Shown one piece after another: positions 50,219-58,880 of a DNA stretch of 64,000 nucleotides. The notes beneath the pieces were generated by a model. The model saw only the letters and a list, made by a program, of their open reading frames with translations, was not told the DNA's origin and made no database searches. Within the stretch, counting starts at the first letter, position 1. Each line of letters opens with the position of its first letter. The translations under genes were made by a program, and so were the position numbers. The stretch is from Caenispirillum bisanense (GTDB lineage Bacteria; Pseudomonadota; Alphaproteobacteria; Rhodospirillales; Rhodospirillaceae): positions 1-64,000 of the forward strand of contig NZ_OCNJ01000002.1 in assembly GCF_900230255.1 (NCBI RefSeq). Reading direction: 5' to 3'.

Positions 50219-53200
50219 ATGGCGATGCCGGTGTCCACGTGGGCCATTCGCAACCCCATCCCGCCGATCGTCCTGTTCCTGGCCCTGACCATCGCCGGGC
50301 TGGCGGCGTTCTCGCGGATTCCGATCAGCAACATGCCCAGCATCGTCGTGCCGGCGGTGAGCGTCACGATCAGCCAGCCCGGTGCGGCGCCGAGCGAACT
50401 GGAAACCCAGGTCACCCGCCGCGTCGAAGGGGCTCTGGCGGGCCTGCGCGGGGTGAAGCACATCACCTCGACGATCTCGGAAGGTGTTTCCGCCACGACC
50501 GTGGAATTCCATCTGGGAACCGACTTCGACCGCGCGGCGAACGACGCGCGGGATGCCGTTGCCGGTATTCGCGACCAGTTGCCGCGCACGATCCTGGAAC
50601 CGCAGGTCCAGCGCGAGGAGGGGGAGGGCGGGGCCCTGCTCGCCTACATCGTCGATGCTCCCGAGATGCGGCCGGAGGACCTGGCGTGGTTCATCGACGA
50701 CACCGTGAACCGGCGCCTTCTCGCCGTTCGAGGCGTGGCCAAGGTGACACGCCACGGCGGTGTCACGCATGAGATCACCGTCACCCTCGATCCAGCCCGG
50801 CTCGCCGCTTTCGGCGTGACCGCCGCCGACGTCAGCCGCCAGCTGGCCCAGACCAACGCCGATTTTCCCGGTGGGCGCCTGGTTCAGGCGGGCACGGAAT
50901 ACAGCTTGCGGACGCTCGGCGCGGCGCCGTCGGTGGCGGCGTTGCGCGACACCTGGATCGGTCTCGGCTCCGGCCGGGGCGTCCGTCTGGGCGACATCGT
51001 CGCGATCACCGACGGCGGGGCGGAAGCGCGCTCCATCACGAAGATCGACGGCAAGCCGGCCGTCACCTTCTCCGTTCAGCGCGCGAAAGGGGCCAGCGAG
51101 ATCTCCACCGGCGCCGCCATCGAGGCGGCGATCGCGGAGTTGCACGCCGCCCATCCCGGCGTGGTCTTCACCGAAGTCTTCTCGCTCGTCGACTTCACGC
51201 AGACCAGCTACGACTCGACGATGTCGACCTTCGCCGAAGGCGCGGCTTTGACGATCCTGGTCGTCTTCCTGTTCCTGCGCGACGGGCGGGCGACCGTGCT
51301 GGCGGCGCTGACCATTCCGCTGTCGATCATCCCGACCTTCCTCGTCATCCATCTGCTGGGGTACTCGCTGAACTTCGTCAGCCTGATGGCGATATCGCTC
51401 GTCACCGGCGTGCTCGTCGACGACGCCATCGTCGAGATCGAGAACATCCACCGCCACATGGCGAAGGCGAAAAGCCCCTACGACGCCGCGATGATCGCCG
51501 CCGACGAAATCGGTCTGGCGGTGGTGGCGACGACGGCGGTGATCTGCGCCGTGTTCCTGCCCGTCAGCTTCATGGGCGGCACGTCCGGCCAGTTCTTCGT
51601 CGAGTTCGGCGTGACGGTGGCCGTGGCTGCGGTCTTCTCGCTGCTCGTCGCGCGGTTGCTGACGCCGCTGATCGCCGCTTACGTCCTGAAGGCCCCGGCG
51701 CACCGCCCCGAAACGACGGGCGGGTGGACCGCGCGGTACCGCCGTCTGGTCGAGTGGACGCTGGACAATCGCGGCAAGACGTTGGGCATCGCCGCCCTCA
51801 GCCTCGCGCTGTCGTTCGGCATGATGCCGTTCCTGTCGACGGGTTACCTGCCGTACGAGGACTATTCGCAATCCAGCCTGACTATCGAACTGCCGCGCGG
51901 CTCCACGCTCGCGCAAACCGACGCGGTCGCGCAGCGCGTCGCAGTCGCCCTGAAGAAGCACCCCGAAGTGCTGTACGTGCTGACCAATGCCGGCACCGAG
52001 TCCGGCGTGAACCTCGCGACCGTGGACATCAAGCTGGTGCCCCCGAAGGCGCGGGACATCAGCCAGCGCGACTTCGAAAGCCTGGTGCTGCCGGACCTGG
52101 CGACCGAGCCCGACGCCCGCGTGAAGTTCGCCAATTCCATGGGGGCGAAAGACATCAGCATCGCGCTCACGAGCGAAGACGCGACGGCCTTGGAAGCGGC
52201 GGCCATCGCCATCGAGCGCGAGATGCGGACCATCGTCGGCATCAACTCCGTGGGCAGCACGATGCCCGCGGCACAACCGGAAATCCTGATCGTTCCCGAT
52301 CTCGCCAAGGCGGCTCAGCTCGGCGTGACCGTTCAGGCGCTGAGCGACGCGGTGAGCATCGCCACCATCGGCGATACGGACGGCAACCTCGCCAAGCTCG
52401 ACCGCGACGGACGGCGCCTGTCCATCCGTGCGCGGCTCGCCGCCGGTCCGGCGACGTCGCTCGACACCATCCGGGAATTGCGCGTTCCGACGGTATCCGG
52501 GGGCTCGGTGGCGCTCGCCGCCGTGGCCGACATCCGCTTCGGTGCCGGTCCGTCGAGCATCGAGCGCTACGACCGCCGCCGCAAGATCGCGGTCGAAGCC
52601 AACCTCGACGGTCTGTCGCTCGGCGACGCGATGGCGCGGATCAGCGCCCTGCCGGCCATGCAGGCGCTTCCGAAGGAGATCGAGGTTCTCGAGACCGGGG
52701 ACGTCGAGGAAATGGCCGACCTGTTCTCCCGCTTCCTGACGGCCATCGGGTTCGGGCTGATGATGGTCTATGCGATCCAGGTCCTGCTCTATAAGGACTG
52801 GATTCAGCCGATCACCCGCATGGCGGCGCTGCCGCTGTCCATCGGCGGCGCCTTCCTCGCCCTGCTGCTGACCGGAACCGAACTCAACCTGCCGGCCGCC
52901 ATCGGGATCCTGATGCTGATGGGGATCGCCGACAAGAACTCGATCCTGCTCGTCGATTACATGGTCGAGCGCATTCGCGCCGGCACACCCCGGCGCGAGG
53001 CGATCGTCGAGGCCTGCACCGTCCGGGGGCGGCCGATCATCATGACCTCGCTGGCCATGTTGGCGGGCATGGTGCCCATCGCCGTGGGCCTCGGCCTCGA
53101 TACGGCGTTCCGGGCCCCGATGGCCATTGCCGTGATCGGGGGGCTGATCTCGTCCACCGCTCTCAGCCTCGTGTTCGTGCCGGTGCTGTTCGACTACGTG

Positions 53201-53248
53201 CGCGATTTCGAGGACTGGCTGGTGCCCCGGCTCCGGCGGCTGCTCTGA
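50219..53248 (+). CDS. RND-family multidrug efflux pump (1009 aa)
   Basis: This inner-membrane proton antiporter has 12 TM segments and two large periplasmic loops (about residues 35-330 and 555-860). TM1 IRNPIPPIVLFLALTIAGLAAFSRIPISNMPS; central GVLVDDAIVEIENI carries the proton-relay Asp pair in TM4; TM11 region ILMLMGIADKNSILLVDYMVERIRAG. It is closer to the HAE1/MexF-like set than to metal exporters. The ATG overlaps the adaptor's terminal region by 2 nt spacing; operon with MFP and OMF. Confidence 0.96.
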   Translation: MAMPVSTWAIRNPIPPIVLFLALTIAGLAAFSRIPISNMPSIVVPAVSVTISQPGAAPSELETQVTRRVEGALAGLRGVKHITSTISEGVSATTVEFHLGTDFDRAANDARDAVAGIRDQLPRTILEPQVQREEGEGGALLAYIVDAPEMRPEDLAWFIDDTVNRRLLAVRGVAKVTRHGGVTHEITVTLDPARLAAFGVTAADVSRQLAQTNADFPGGRLVQAGTEYSLRTLGAAPSVAALRDTWIGLGSGRGVRLGDIVAITDGGAEARSITKIDGKPAVTFSVQRAKGASEISTGAAIEAAIAELHAAHPGVVFTEVFSLVDFTQTSYDSTMSTFAEGAALTILVVFLFLRDGRATVLAALTIPLSIIPTFLVIHLLGYSLNFVSLMAISLVTGVLVDDAIVEIENIHRHMAKAKSPYDAAMIAADEIGLAVVATTAVICAVFLPVSFMGGTSGQFFVEFGVTVAVAAVFSLLVARLLTPLIAAYVLKAPAHRPETTGGWTARYRRLVEWTLDNRGKTLGIAALSLALSFGMMPFLSTGYLPYEDYSQSSLTIELPRGSTLAQTDAVAQRVAVALKKHPEVLYVLTNAGTESGVNLATVDIKLVPPKARDISQRDFESLVLPDLATEPDARVKFANSMGAKDISIALTSEDATALEAAAIAIEREMRTIVGINSVGSTMPAAQPEILIVPDLAKAAQLGVTVQALSDAVSIATIGDTDGNLAKLDRDGRRLSIRARLAAGPATSLDTIRELRVPTVSGGSVALAAVADIRFGAGPSSIERYDRRRKIAVEANLDGLSLGDAMARISALPAMQALPKEIEVLETGDVEEMADLFSRFLTAIGFGLMMVYAIQVLLYKDWIQPITRMAALPLSIGGAFLALLLTGTELNLPAAIGILMLMGIADKNSILLVDYMVERIRAGTPRREAIVEACTVRGRPIIMTSLAMLAGMVPIAVGLGLDTAFRAPMAIAVIGGLISSTALSLVFVPVLFDYVRDFEDWLVPRLRRLL

Positions 53249-53371
53249 ACCGGAAGCGCCGCTTTCCCGCACTCCCCATCGCATCTCCACACGGCCCCGA
53301 CCGCATCCCGACCTGCCTGTCCGATCACGCTCGCAGGGCGGGGTGTCGGGTCGGGGATGAGGACCGAACCC

Positions 53372-54781
53372 ATGCGTCTCCCCATCCTGTTCCTGCTCCT
53401 GTCGTCGGTGTCGGCCTGCTCTCTGGTACCGCCGCTCGAAACGCCGGCGCCGCCCGTTCCCGTGGCCTTTCCCGACCATGAGGCGGTGCCTGCGGAGGCG
53501 AGCGCCGCCGGCCTGAGCCGCGCGGCGGTCTTCCGGGACCCGCGCCTGCTTTGGATCATCGATCTGGCGCTGGAGAACAACCGCGACCTGCGGCTGGCGC
53601 TGCTCGATGTCGAGGCTGCCCGCGCGCTGAACCGCGTTCAGACGGCGACCGCGCTGCCCGGCCTCGACGCCCAGGCCTCCTACAGCCGCGAGCGGACGCA
53701 GGGGCTCGGCGAGGGGCAACCCGCGACCGCCGATCGCCATGGGGCCTCCATCGGGCTCACTGCCTTCGAACTCGACCTGTTCGGCCGGGTCCGCGCCGTG
53801 TCCGACGCCGCCTTCGCCCGCTACCTCGCCAGCGAGGAGGGGTACCGGGCGGCGCGCGTCACCCTGATCGGCGCCGTCGCCGATGCCTATTTCGCCGAGC
53901 GGCTGGCCGTCGAGCAGCACGCGCTGTCCCAGCGGACGCTGGCGGATTGGCGCGGCTCGCTGGCGCTTGCGCGCGTCCTGCAGCAAAGCGGTCGCGGCGG
54001 TGCCCTGGACGTGGTCCGGGCGGAGGCTCAGGTGGCGTCGGCGGAGGCCGATCTGCGGGCGCGGGACCGAGCGGCCGCGCAAGCCGCCAACGCCCTGCGG
54101 CTGGTGGTCGGGGCCGAGGTACCGGCCGATCTCCCGCCGCCCCTGGCTCTGGAGCACGATCCGGTGGTGACGCGGTTGCCCGCCGGTCTCCCGTCGGACC
54201 TGCTGCTCAACCGTCCGGACATCCGCCAGGCCGAGCGGACGCTCGCCGCCGCCAACGCCGACATGGGCGCGGCCCGTGCCGCCTTCTTCCCGCGGCTGTC
54301 GCTGACCGCTGCGTTCGGCTTCGCCTCGCCGTCGCTGACGGCGTTGTTCAGTTCCCAGCACAGCGTCTGGAACGTCTCGCCCGGTATCGTCCTGCCGATC
54401 TTCGACGGCGGCAGACGGGACGCCGAGCTGGATCTGGCGAAGGTGCGCAAGACCGAAGCCGTGGCGCAGTACGAGAAGGCGATCCAGACGGCGTTCCGCG
54501 AGGTCGCCGACGGGCTGGCAGGGAGCGCCACGCTCGGCGCCCAGATCGAGGCCCAGACCCGTACCGTGTCGGAGTCCGCCCGCGCCGTGGCTCTGGCGGA
54601 AACCCGGTACCGCGCCGGGCTGGAGAGCCGCCTGGAGCTGCTGGATGCGCAGCGCCAGCTGCAGGCCGCGCAACAAGCGCTGCTGACCCTGCGCCATGAC
54701 GAGATCGCCAACGCAGTCGCGCTGTACAAGGCGTTGGGCGGCGGAGCGGCGGGCGAGACCCGGACCGAGCCGAAACCATGA
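53372..54781 (+). CDS. NodT-family outer-membrane efflux lipoprotein (469 aa)
   Basis: OMF channel for the RND pump. Lipoprotein signal MRLPILFLLLSSVSAC with lipobox Cys at residue 16. Duplicated TolC-like helices: WIIDLALENNRDLRLALLDVEAARAL and LLLNRPDIRQAERTLAAANADMGAARAAFFPRLSLTAAFG; AETRYRAGLESRLELLDAQRQLQAAQQALL at the end. The start at 53372 has AGGA before it; an ATG at 53357 would add five residues. Its TGA overlaps the next ATG. Confidence 0.94.
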   Translation: MRLPILFLLLSSVSACSLVPPLETPAPPVPVAFPDHEAVPAEASAAGLSRAAVFRDPRLLWIIDLALENNRDLRLALLDVEAARALNRVQTATALPGLDAQASYSRERTQGLGEGQPATADRHGASIGLTAFELDLFGRVRAVSDAAFARYLASEEGYRAARVTLIGAVADAYFAERLAVEQHALSQRTLADWRGSLALARVLQQSGRGGALDVVRAEAQVASAEADLRARDRAAAQAANALRLVVGAEVPADLPPPLALEHDPVVTRLPAGLPSDLLLNRPDIRQAERTLAAANADMGAARAAFFPRLSLTAAFGFASPSLTALFSSQHSVWNVSPGIVLPIFDGGRRDAELDLAKVRKTEAVAQYEKAIQTAFREVADGLAGSATLGAQIEAQTRTVSESARAVALAETRYRAGLESRLELLDAQRQLQAAQQALLTLRHDEIANAVALYKALGGGAAGETRTEPKP

Positions 54782-56034
54782 CCTCGAACGAAACCGCCGA
54801 TCCCATCGGCGCGCGCTGGAGAATCCGGTTCTGGACGATCTTCGGCGGTCAGGCCCTGTCCCTCGGCGGCTCGTCCCTGACGCAGTTCGTGTTGATGTGG
54901 TGGATCGCCGACACGACGGGCAGTGTCGCCGCCCTGTCGATGGCGGGCCTCGCCGCCCTGCTGCCGCACGCTCTGTTCAGCCCCATCGGCGGGGTTCTCG
55001 CGGACCGCTACAGCCGCCGTTGGCTGATGATCGCGGCCGATACCGTCAGCGCGTCGTGCATGGCGATCCTGATGATCCTGTTCCTGACGGGCCGGGTCGA
55101 GCCCTGGCATGTCTATGCGATGATGGCGATCCGCGGCGCCATGCAGGCGATCCAGGAGCCGGCCGCCATCGCATCGATCGGGATGCTCGTGCCGCGCTCG
55201 TTCCTGCCACGTGTCGGTGGTATTGAGCACTCCGTGCACAGCGTCACGGAAATCGTGGCCGCTCCCCTCGGCGCTTTGACGATGAGCCTGCTGCCATTGG
55301 GGTGGGCGCTCGCCATCGACGTCGTCACCGCCCTTCTCGGCATCGTACCCCTGCTGATCTTCCGCATACCGCAACACCGGATTCCCGCTGAAGACCGCAC
55401 TGGCTTGTGGGGTGAGTTCCGCGACGGGATGCGTGTGGTGCGGCGCTCCCAGGGTTTGCAGCACCTGTTCCTGTTGCTGGCCGTGGGGCTGCTCGCGGTC
55501 ATGCCGTCGTTCATGCTGATTCCCTTGCTGGTCAAGGAACATTTCGGCGGCGATGTTCGCGACGTGGCCTTGATGGAGGGGCTTTCGGGAGCGGGCATGA
55601 TGATCGGCGCAATGATGGTGGCGGCCCTCGCCCCTCGGCGGCAGGTTCCCTGGGTTCTTTGGGGGATGACGCTGTCCTGTGCGTCGTTGGCGCTGACCGG
55701 TCTGGTGCCGTCCGGCCTGTTCGGCCTCGCCCTCGTGTGGTGGGTGCTGAGCGGCGTGACCTATTCCCTCAGCGCCGCCCCGTGCATGGTTCTGCTGCAA
55801 CTGGTCGTACCCAACCATCTGCTGGGACGGGTGCAGTCGCTGCTCAACATGATGCTGAGCCTCGCCGCTCCGGTCGGCCTGGCCGTCGCCGCCCTGCTGA
55901 GTGAGTACACGGGGGTGCGCACGCTGTTCGTGTGCGCGGGCGCACTGGCCGCCGTTGTGACCACGTTGGGATTCCTGTCGCCCGCGTTGAGACGGCTCGA
56001 CGAGGATGCGTGTGTCACGCCCGCCCGGGGGTGA
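54778..56034 (+). CDS. MFS exporter, MefA/EntS-like (418 aa)
   Basis: FWTIFGGQALSLGGSSLTQFVLMWWIADTTGSVAALSMAGLAALLPHALFSPIGGVLADRYSRRWLMI contains TM1-2 and motif A (GVLADRYSRR), as in macrolide and siderophore exporters. Twelve hydrophobic segments. ATGA overlap with the OMF gene ties it to the RND operon. Such an MFS as third component of an RND cluster is unusual and could broaden the exported range or use the same outer channel. Confidence 0.92.
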   Translation: MTSNETADPIGARWRIRFWTIFGGQALSLGGSSLTQFVLMWWIADTTGSVAALSMAGLAALLPHALFSPIGGVLADRYSRRWLMIAADTVSASCMAILMILFLTGRVEPWHVYAMMAIRGAMQAIQEPAAIASIGMLVPRSFLPRVGGIEHSVHSVTEIVAAPLGALTMSLLPLGWALAIDVVTALLGIVPLLIFRIPQHRIPAEDRTGLWGEFRDGMRVVRRSQGLQHLFLLLAVGLLAVMPSFMLIPLLVKEHFGGDVRDVALMEGLSGAGMMIGAMMVAALAPRRQVPWVLWGMTLSCASLALTGLVPSGLFGLALVWWVLSGVTYSLSAAPCMVLLQLVVPNHLLGRVQSLLNMMLSLAAPVGLAVAALLSEYTGVRTLFVCAGALAAVVTTLGFLSPALRRLDEDACVTPARG

Positions 56035-56040
56035 CCCGCT

Positions 56041-56160
56041 GCCACGCGCCGGGCCATCGACCTCCGCGACGGCGACACCGTCGACGCCGCGGCGTTCAAG
56101 GCGCTGGTCGAGGCGGCGGTCGCGTTCAACGAAGCGAACCGGAAGACGAAGCGCCGATAG
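56041..56160 (+). pseudogene. Duplicated 3' end of the DUF1801 gene
   Basis: The reading TRRAIDLRDGDTVDAAAFKAL, VEAAVAFNEANRKTKRR, stop is almost identical to the last 38 residues of the DUF1801 protein at 38071-38481 (two residue differences), with nearly the same DNA. It has no start and begins 7 nt after the MFS stop. It marks a duplication or recombination between the two loci. Confidence 0.88.
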
Positions 56161-56200
56161 CCGGGCCTGCGGCCGCGGCGGTGCGCTCCACCGGGTGCCC

Positions 56201-56240
56201 CATCGCCGGGGAGAGGCCCGAAGGACCCGCCCCGGCGATG
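56201..56240. terminator. Hairpin between convergent genes
   Basis: CATCGCCGGGG (56201-56211) pairs perfectly with CCCCGGCGATG (56230-56240). It separates the convergent efflux operon and NmrA-like gene; no T-run. Confidence 0.5.
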
Positions 56241-56289
56241 GCGACGTCTGCGGTCTGCGGCAGCGCGGTCAGGGGGGCCGGGCGGATGG

Positions 56290-56928
56290 TCAGTGGGCGA
56301 CGGTGAAGCGGGCGCGCCGATGCCGCGGGTTCTCCGCCTCGTCGAGCAGGGCCACGGCGAGGTCCTCCATGGAGATTGCCGAGCGGCCCGCGCCGTCGAC
56401 CAGCAGCGTGTCGCCGCCGACCCGGTAGCGGCCCGTCCGCGCGCCGGGCTGGAGATCGGCGGGCGGGCTCAGGTAGGTCCAGTCCGCCTGCGTTTCCGCC
56501 TCGCAGACGGCGTACTGGTCGCAGCAGGCGACGGCGATGGCGCGCCACGCCGCCTGAACGTAGCGCTCGTCGTCGACGATGGGAAGCCCGGTGTCGGGCG
56601 CCAGCAGGCTGCCGGCGCCGCCCACCAGCAGAAGGCGCACGCCGGTCTGGCGGAGCCCCTCCAGCAGCGCCTCGGCGGTGGTCACGTGATCGCGCTCGTG
56701 GCCCGGCCCTGGGCGGGTGGCGCTGACGACGAGGTCGTGGCCGGCGCTCAGGGCCGCGACGTCGGCCGCACGGGCGGCATCGCCGGCGCGGAGGGTCGCC
56801 CCGTGCAGCGCGTCGGGCGCCTGGGACGGATCCCGCAGGACGGCCGTCACCGCATGGCCCCGCCGCAGGGCTTCGGCGACGACGCGCCGCCCGACGTTTC
56901 CGGCGGCTCCGAAGACGAGAATACGCAT
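56290..56928 (-). CDS. NAD(P)-binding NmrA/atypical SDR protein (212 aa)
   Basis: MRILVFGAAGNVGRRVVAEALRRGHAVTAVLRDPSQ is the atypical SDR nucleotide motif; LLLVGGAGSLLAP and YLSPPADLQPGARTGRYRVGGDTLLVDGAG with SAISMEDLAVALLDEAENPRHRRARFTVA follow. Such proteins (YwnB/NmrA type) act as quinone reductases or redox sensors. AGGAG lies 10 nt before the ATG at 56928. It is downstream of a DMT exporter, 29 nt away, in the same unit. Confidence 0.9.
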   Translation of the reverse strand: MRILVFGAAGNVGRRVVAEALRRGHAVTAVLRDPSQAPDALHGATLRAGDAARAADVAALSAGHDLVVSATRPGPGHERDHVTTAEALLEGLRQTGVRLLLVGGAGSLLAPDTGLPIVDDERYVQAAWRAIAVACCDQYAVCEAETQADWTYLSPPADLQPGARTGRYRVGGDTLLVDGAGRSAISMEDLAVALLDEAENPRHRRARFTVAH

Positions 56929-56957
56929 GGTCTTCACACTCCTGTATCCGAGGATGT

Positions 56958-57899
56958 CTATGGTGTCGGGGTCAGTGCCGGGCGGCCGCGCGGGCGGCGC
57001 AACAGCGAGGCGATCGCCAGCACCACCGCCGCGCTGCCGGGCAGCCACTGCCAGCCGATGGTGGCGGGATCGGTGGCGAACAGAATGAGCATCGAGAGGA
57101 AGGGGACGAGGTAGGTGTAGGCGGTCACCGTTCCCGGCGTGAGGACCGCCGCGCCGCGCTGCATCAGCCAGAAGGTGACGCCGCTGGAGAAGACGCCGAG
57201 GTAGGCCACCAGCAGCAGATCCGCGGCGGTGATGCGGGACAGCGCCTGCACCGGCTCGACCGCCAACCCCAGCAGGCCGATGAGCACGCCGCCGACGGCC
57301 AGGCTCCAGAAGGTCCGCAGCGCCGCACTGTCCGACAGCCACCCCCGCTCCAGACCCCACTTGCTGAGGACCGGATAGAGCGCCGAGGCGCCGCAGCCGA
57401 GGAAGAACAGCCCCTCCGCCAGGCCGAAGTCCAGCCCGCCGGCCGCACCGCCCGCGCCGACCCACGCCAGGGCCAGCGCGCCGCCGGCACCGAGGAGGAG
57501 CGACGCCACCAGGCCGCCGTTGCGCCGTTCCACGCCGAACAGCCGGCCGAGGCCGTAGGCGAGCAAGGGGACGCTGACGTAGAGGGTCGCCATGGACAGC
57601 GCCGTGACCTGATGTGCGGCCCAGAACATGGCGCCGAAGAAGCCGGCGAGGCACAGGCCCATCACCCCGTAGAGCGCGAGGCCCCGGCCGCCCGGCCAGC
57701 GGTCCCGCGCGCCCCGGATCACCACCGCCATGGCGGCTGCCGCAATGGCGAAGCGGATCGCCGTCAGCAGCAGCGGCGGCAGCCCGTCGCTCAGCAGCGT
57801 CACCGCCGGGAACGACAACCCGACGATCAGCGCCCACAGCAGCATGCCGGCGTGCGCCCCTTCGGGCGTGGCGGCGGAGGACTTCGACAGGGACGACAT
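56958..57899 (-). CDS. EamA-type (DMT) exporter (313 aa)
   Basis: Ten hydrophobic segments in two EamA repeats: GMLLWALIVGLSFPAVTLLSDGLPPLLLTAIRFAIAAAAMAVV and AADLLLVAYLGVFSSGVTFWLMQRGAAVLTPGTVTAYTYLVPFLSMLI. AGGAAA precedes the ATG at 57899. It is first of a two-gene unit with the NmrA-like gene; two operator-like palindromes lie just upstream (57964-58026). The substrate is unknown. Confidence 0.9.
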   Translation of the reverse strand: MSSLSKSSAATPEGAHAGMLLWALIVGLSFPAVTLLSDGLPPLLLTAIRFAIAAAAMAVVIRGARDRWPGGRGLALYGVMGLCLAGFFGAMFWAAHQVTALSMATLYVSVPLLAYGLGRLFGVERRNGGLVASLLLGAGGALALAWVGAGGAAGGLDFGLAEGLFFLGCGASALYPVLSKWGLERGWLSDSAALRTFWSLAVGGVLIGLLGLAVEPVQALSRITAADLLLVAYLGVFSSGVTFWLMQRGAAVLTPGTVTAYTYLVPFLSMLILFATDPATIGWQWLPGSAAVVLAIASLLRRPRGRPALTPTP

Positions 57900-57963
57900 G
57901 GGCTTTCCTCTGCGGATCGGGGGAACGGCGCGGGGCGGGTGGACTCCGTCCGGCGCGCGGAAG

Positions 57964-58026
57964 TATCTTCACATCAAGATATCTCCTGGCGCCAAAGTGG
58001 TCGTGATTTATCTTGATGTCAAGCTA
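57964..58026. promoter_or_regulatory. Paired TATCTT-type palindromes upstream of the DMT exporter
   Basis: TATCTTCACATCAAGATA (57964-57981) and TATCTTGATGTCAAGCTA (58009-58026) are near-palindromic 18-mers, 45 bp centre to centre. The pattern TATCTTGA(C/T)ATCAAGATA is of the kind bound by MarR-family dimers. The second overlaps the 3' end of the azoreductase gene. No MarR gene lies in the window, so the regulator is elsewhere. Confidence 0.65.
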
Positions 58027-58738
58027 TCTTCGGCCTCACCCGGAATAGGGACGCTTCGCCCGCGGCCGCTTCGGCGGCGAGGCGGTCGGCCAGGGCTTCT
58101 GCGGTGGCGTCGGCCCGGCGCAGGGAGTCCTGCAGGCGGGCGTCGGCGAACTCGTCGTATTCGGCCGCGACGCTGTCGACCCTGGTGATGCCGATGTAGC
58201 CGAAGGCGGTGCGGATGCTGGGTTCCACGTGGTTCATGTGGGCGATGCGCTGCGCCGGATCGTAGCCGAAGTCGCCGCGCGCGCTCAGGATCACCAGCCG
58301 CTTGTCCAGGCCCGCCAGCAGCGGCCAGTAGGGGACGTCGCCGCGCGTCCGGTCGAACCCGAAGGTCCGCCCGACGCGGACGATGTTGTCGATGTAGGCC
58401 TTGAACTGGGCCGGCGGGCCGAAGTTGTACATGGGCACGCCGGCGACGATGACGTCGGCCGCCAGCAGTTCGTCGACCAGGGCGTCGCTCTCGCGCAGCA
58501 CCTCGGCCATCCAGGGTTCCCGCGCTTCCGGCGGGGTGAAGGCGGCGCGGATCCAGCGGCCGCTCACCGGCGTCGGCGGCTCCTGCCCGACGTCGCGGTA
58601 GACGATGCGGTCGTCCGGCCGGATCTGCGCCCAGCGCTCGACGAACTTGGCCGACAGCCGCCGGGTGTGGGCGCCGTAGCGGTCGCGGTCGGAGCGTCCG
58701 GGGCGGGCGCTGGCGTCGATGTGAAGTAGCGTGGCCAT
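58019..58738 (-). CDS. azoR: FMN-dependent NADH-azoreductase/flavodoxin-like oxidoreductase (239 aa)
   Basis: MATLLHIDASARPGRSDRDRYGAHTRRLSAKFVERW and VIVAGVPMYNFGPPAQFKAYIDNIVRVGRTF (FMN-binding MYNFxxP) match AzoR enzymes, which reduce azo bonds or quinones with NADH. GYIGITRVDSVAAEY lies in the C-terminal region. AGGAGAGG precedes the ATG at 58738. It is divergent from a GcvA-like LysR at 58881, its likely regulator. Confidence 0.9.
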   Translation of the reverse strand: MATLLHIDASARPGRSDRDRYGAHTRRLSAKFVERWAQIRPDDRIVYRDVGQEPPTPVSGRWIRAAFTPPEAREPWMAEVLRESDALVDELLAADVIVAGVPMYNFGPPAQFKAYIDNIVRVGRTFGFDRTRGDVPYWPLLAGLDKRLVILSARGDFGYDPAQRIAHMNHVEPSIRTAFGYIGITRVDSVAAEYDEFADARLQDSLRRADATAEALADRLAAEAAAGEASLFRVRPKIA

Positions 58739-58880
58739 GGGCCTCTCCTGTCTCCTGCGGGATGAGCCGAAGGCGCCGCCGGACATCCGGACGGCGGCCC
58801 CTGCGATACCCCAGGGATGGCTCTTTTCCACCGCCTGCACAAAATCGTATTGCTCAGGAGGGGGATGAGGAGAATTCATC

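Noticed and set aside
49958-54697. 1579-codon minus-strand open frame across the RND operon
   Set aside because: It is antisense to the adaptor, pump and channel genes, with Arg/Gly/His-rich composition typical of shadow frames in high-GC DNA.
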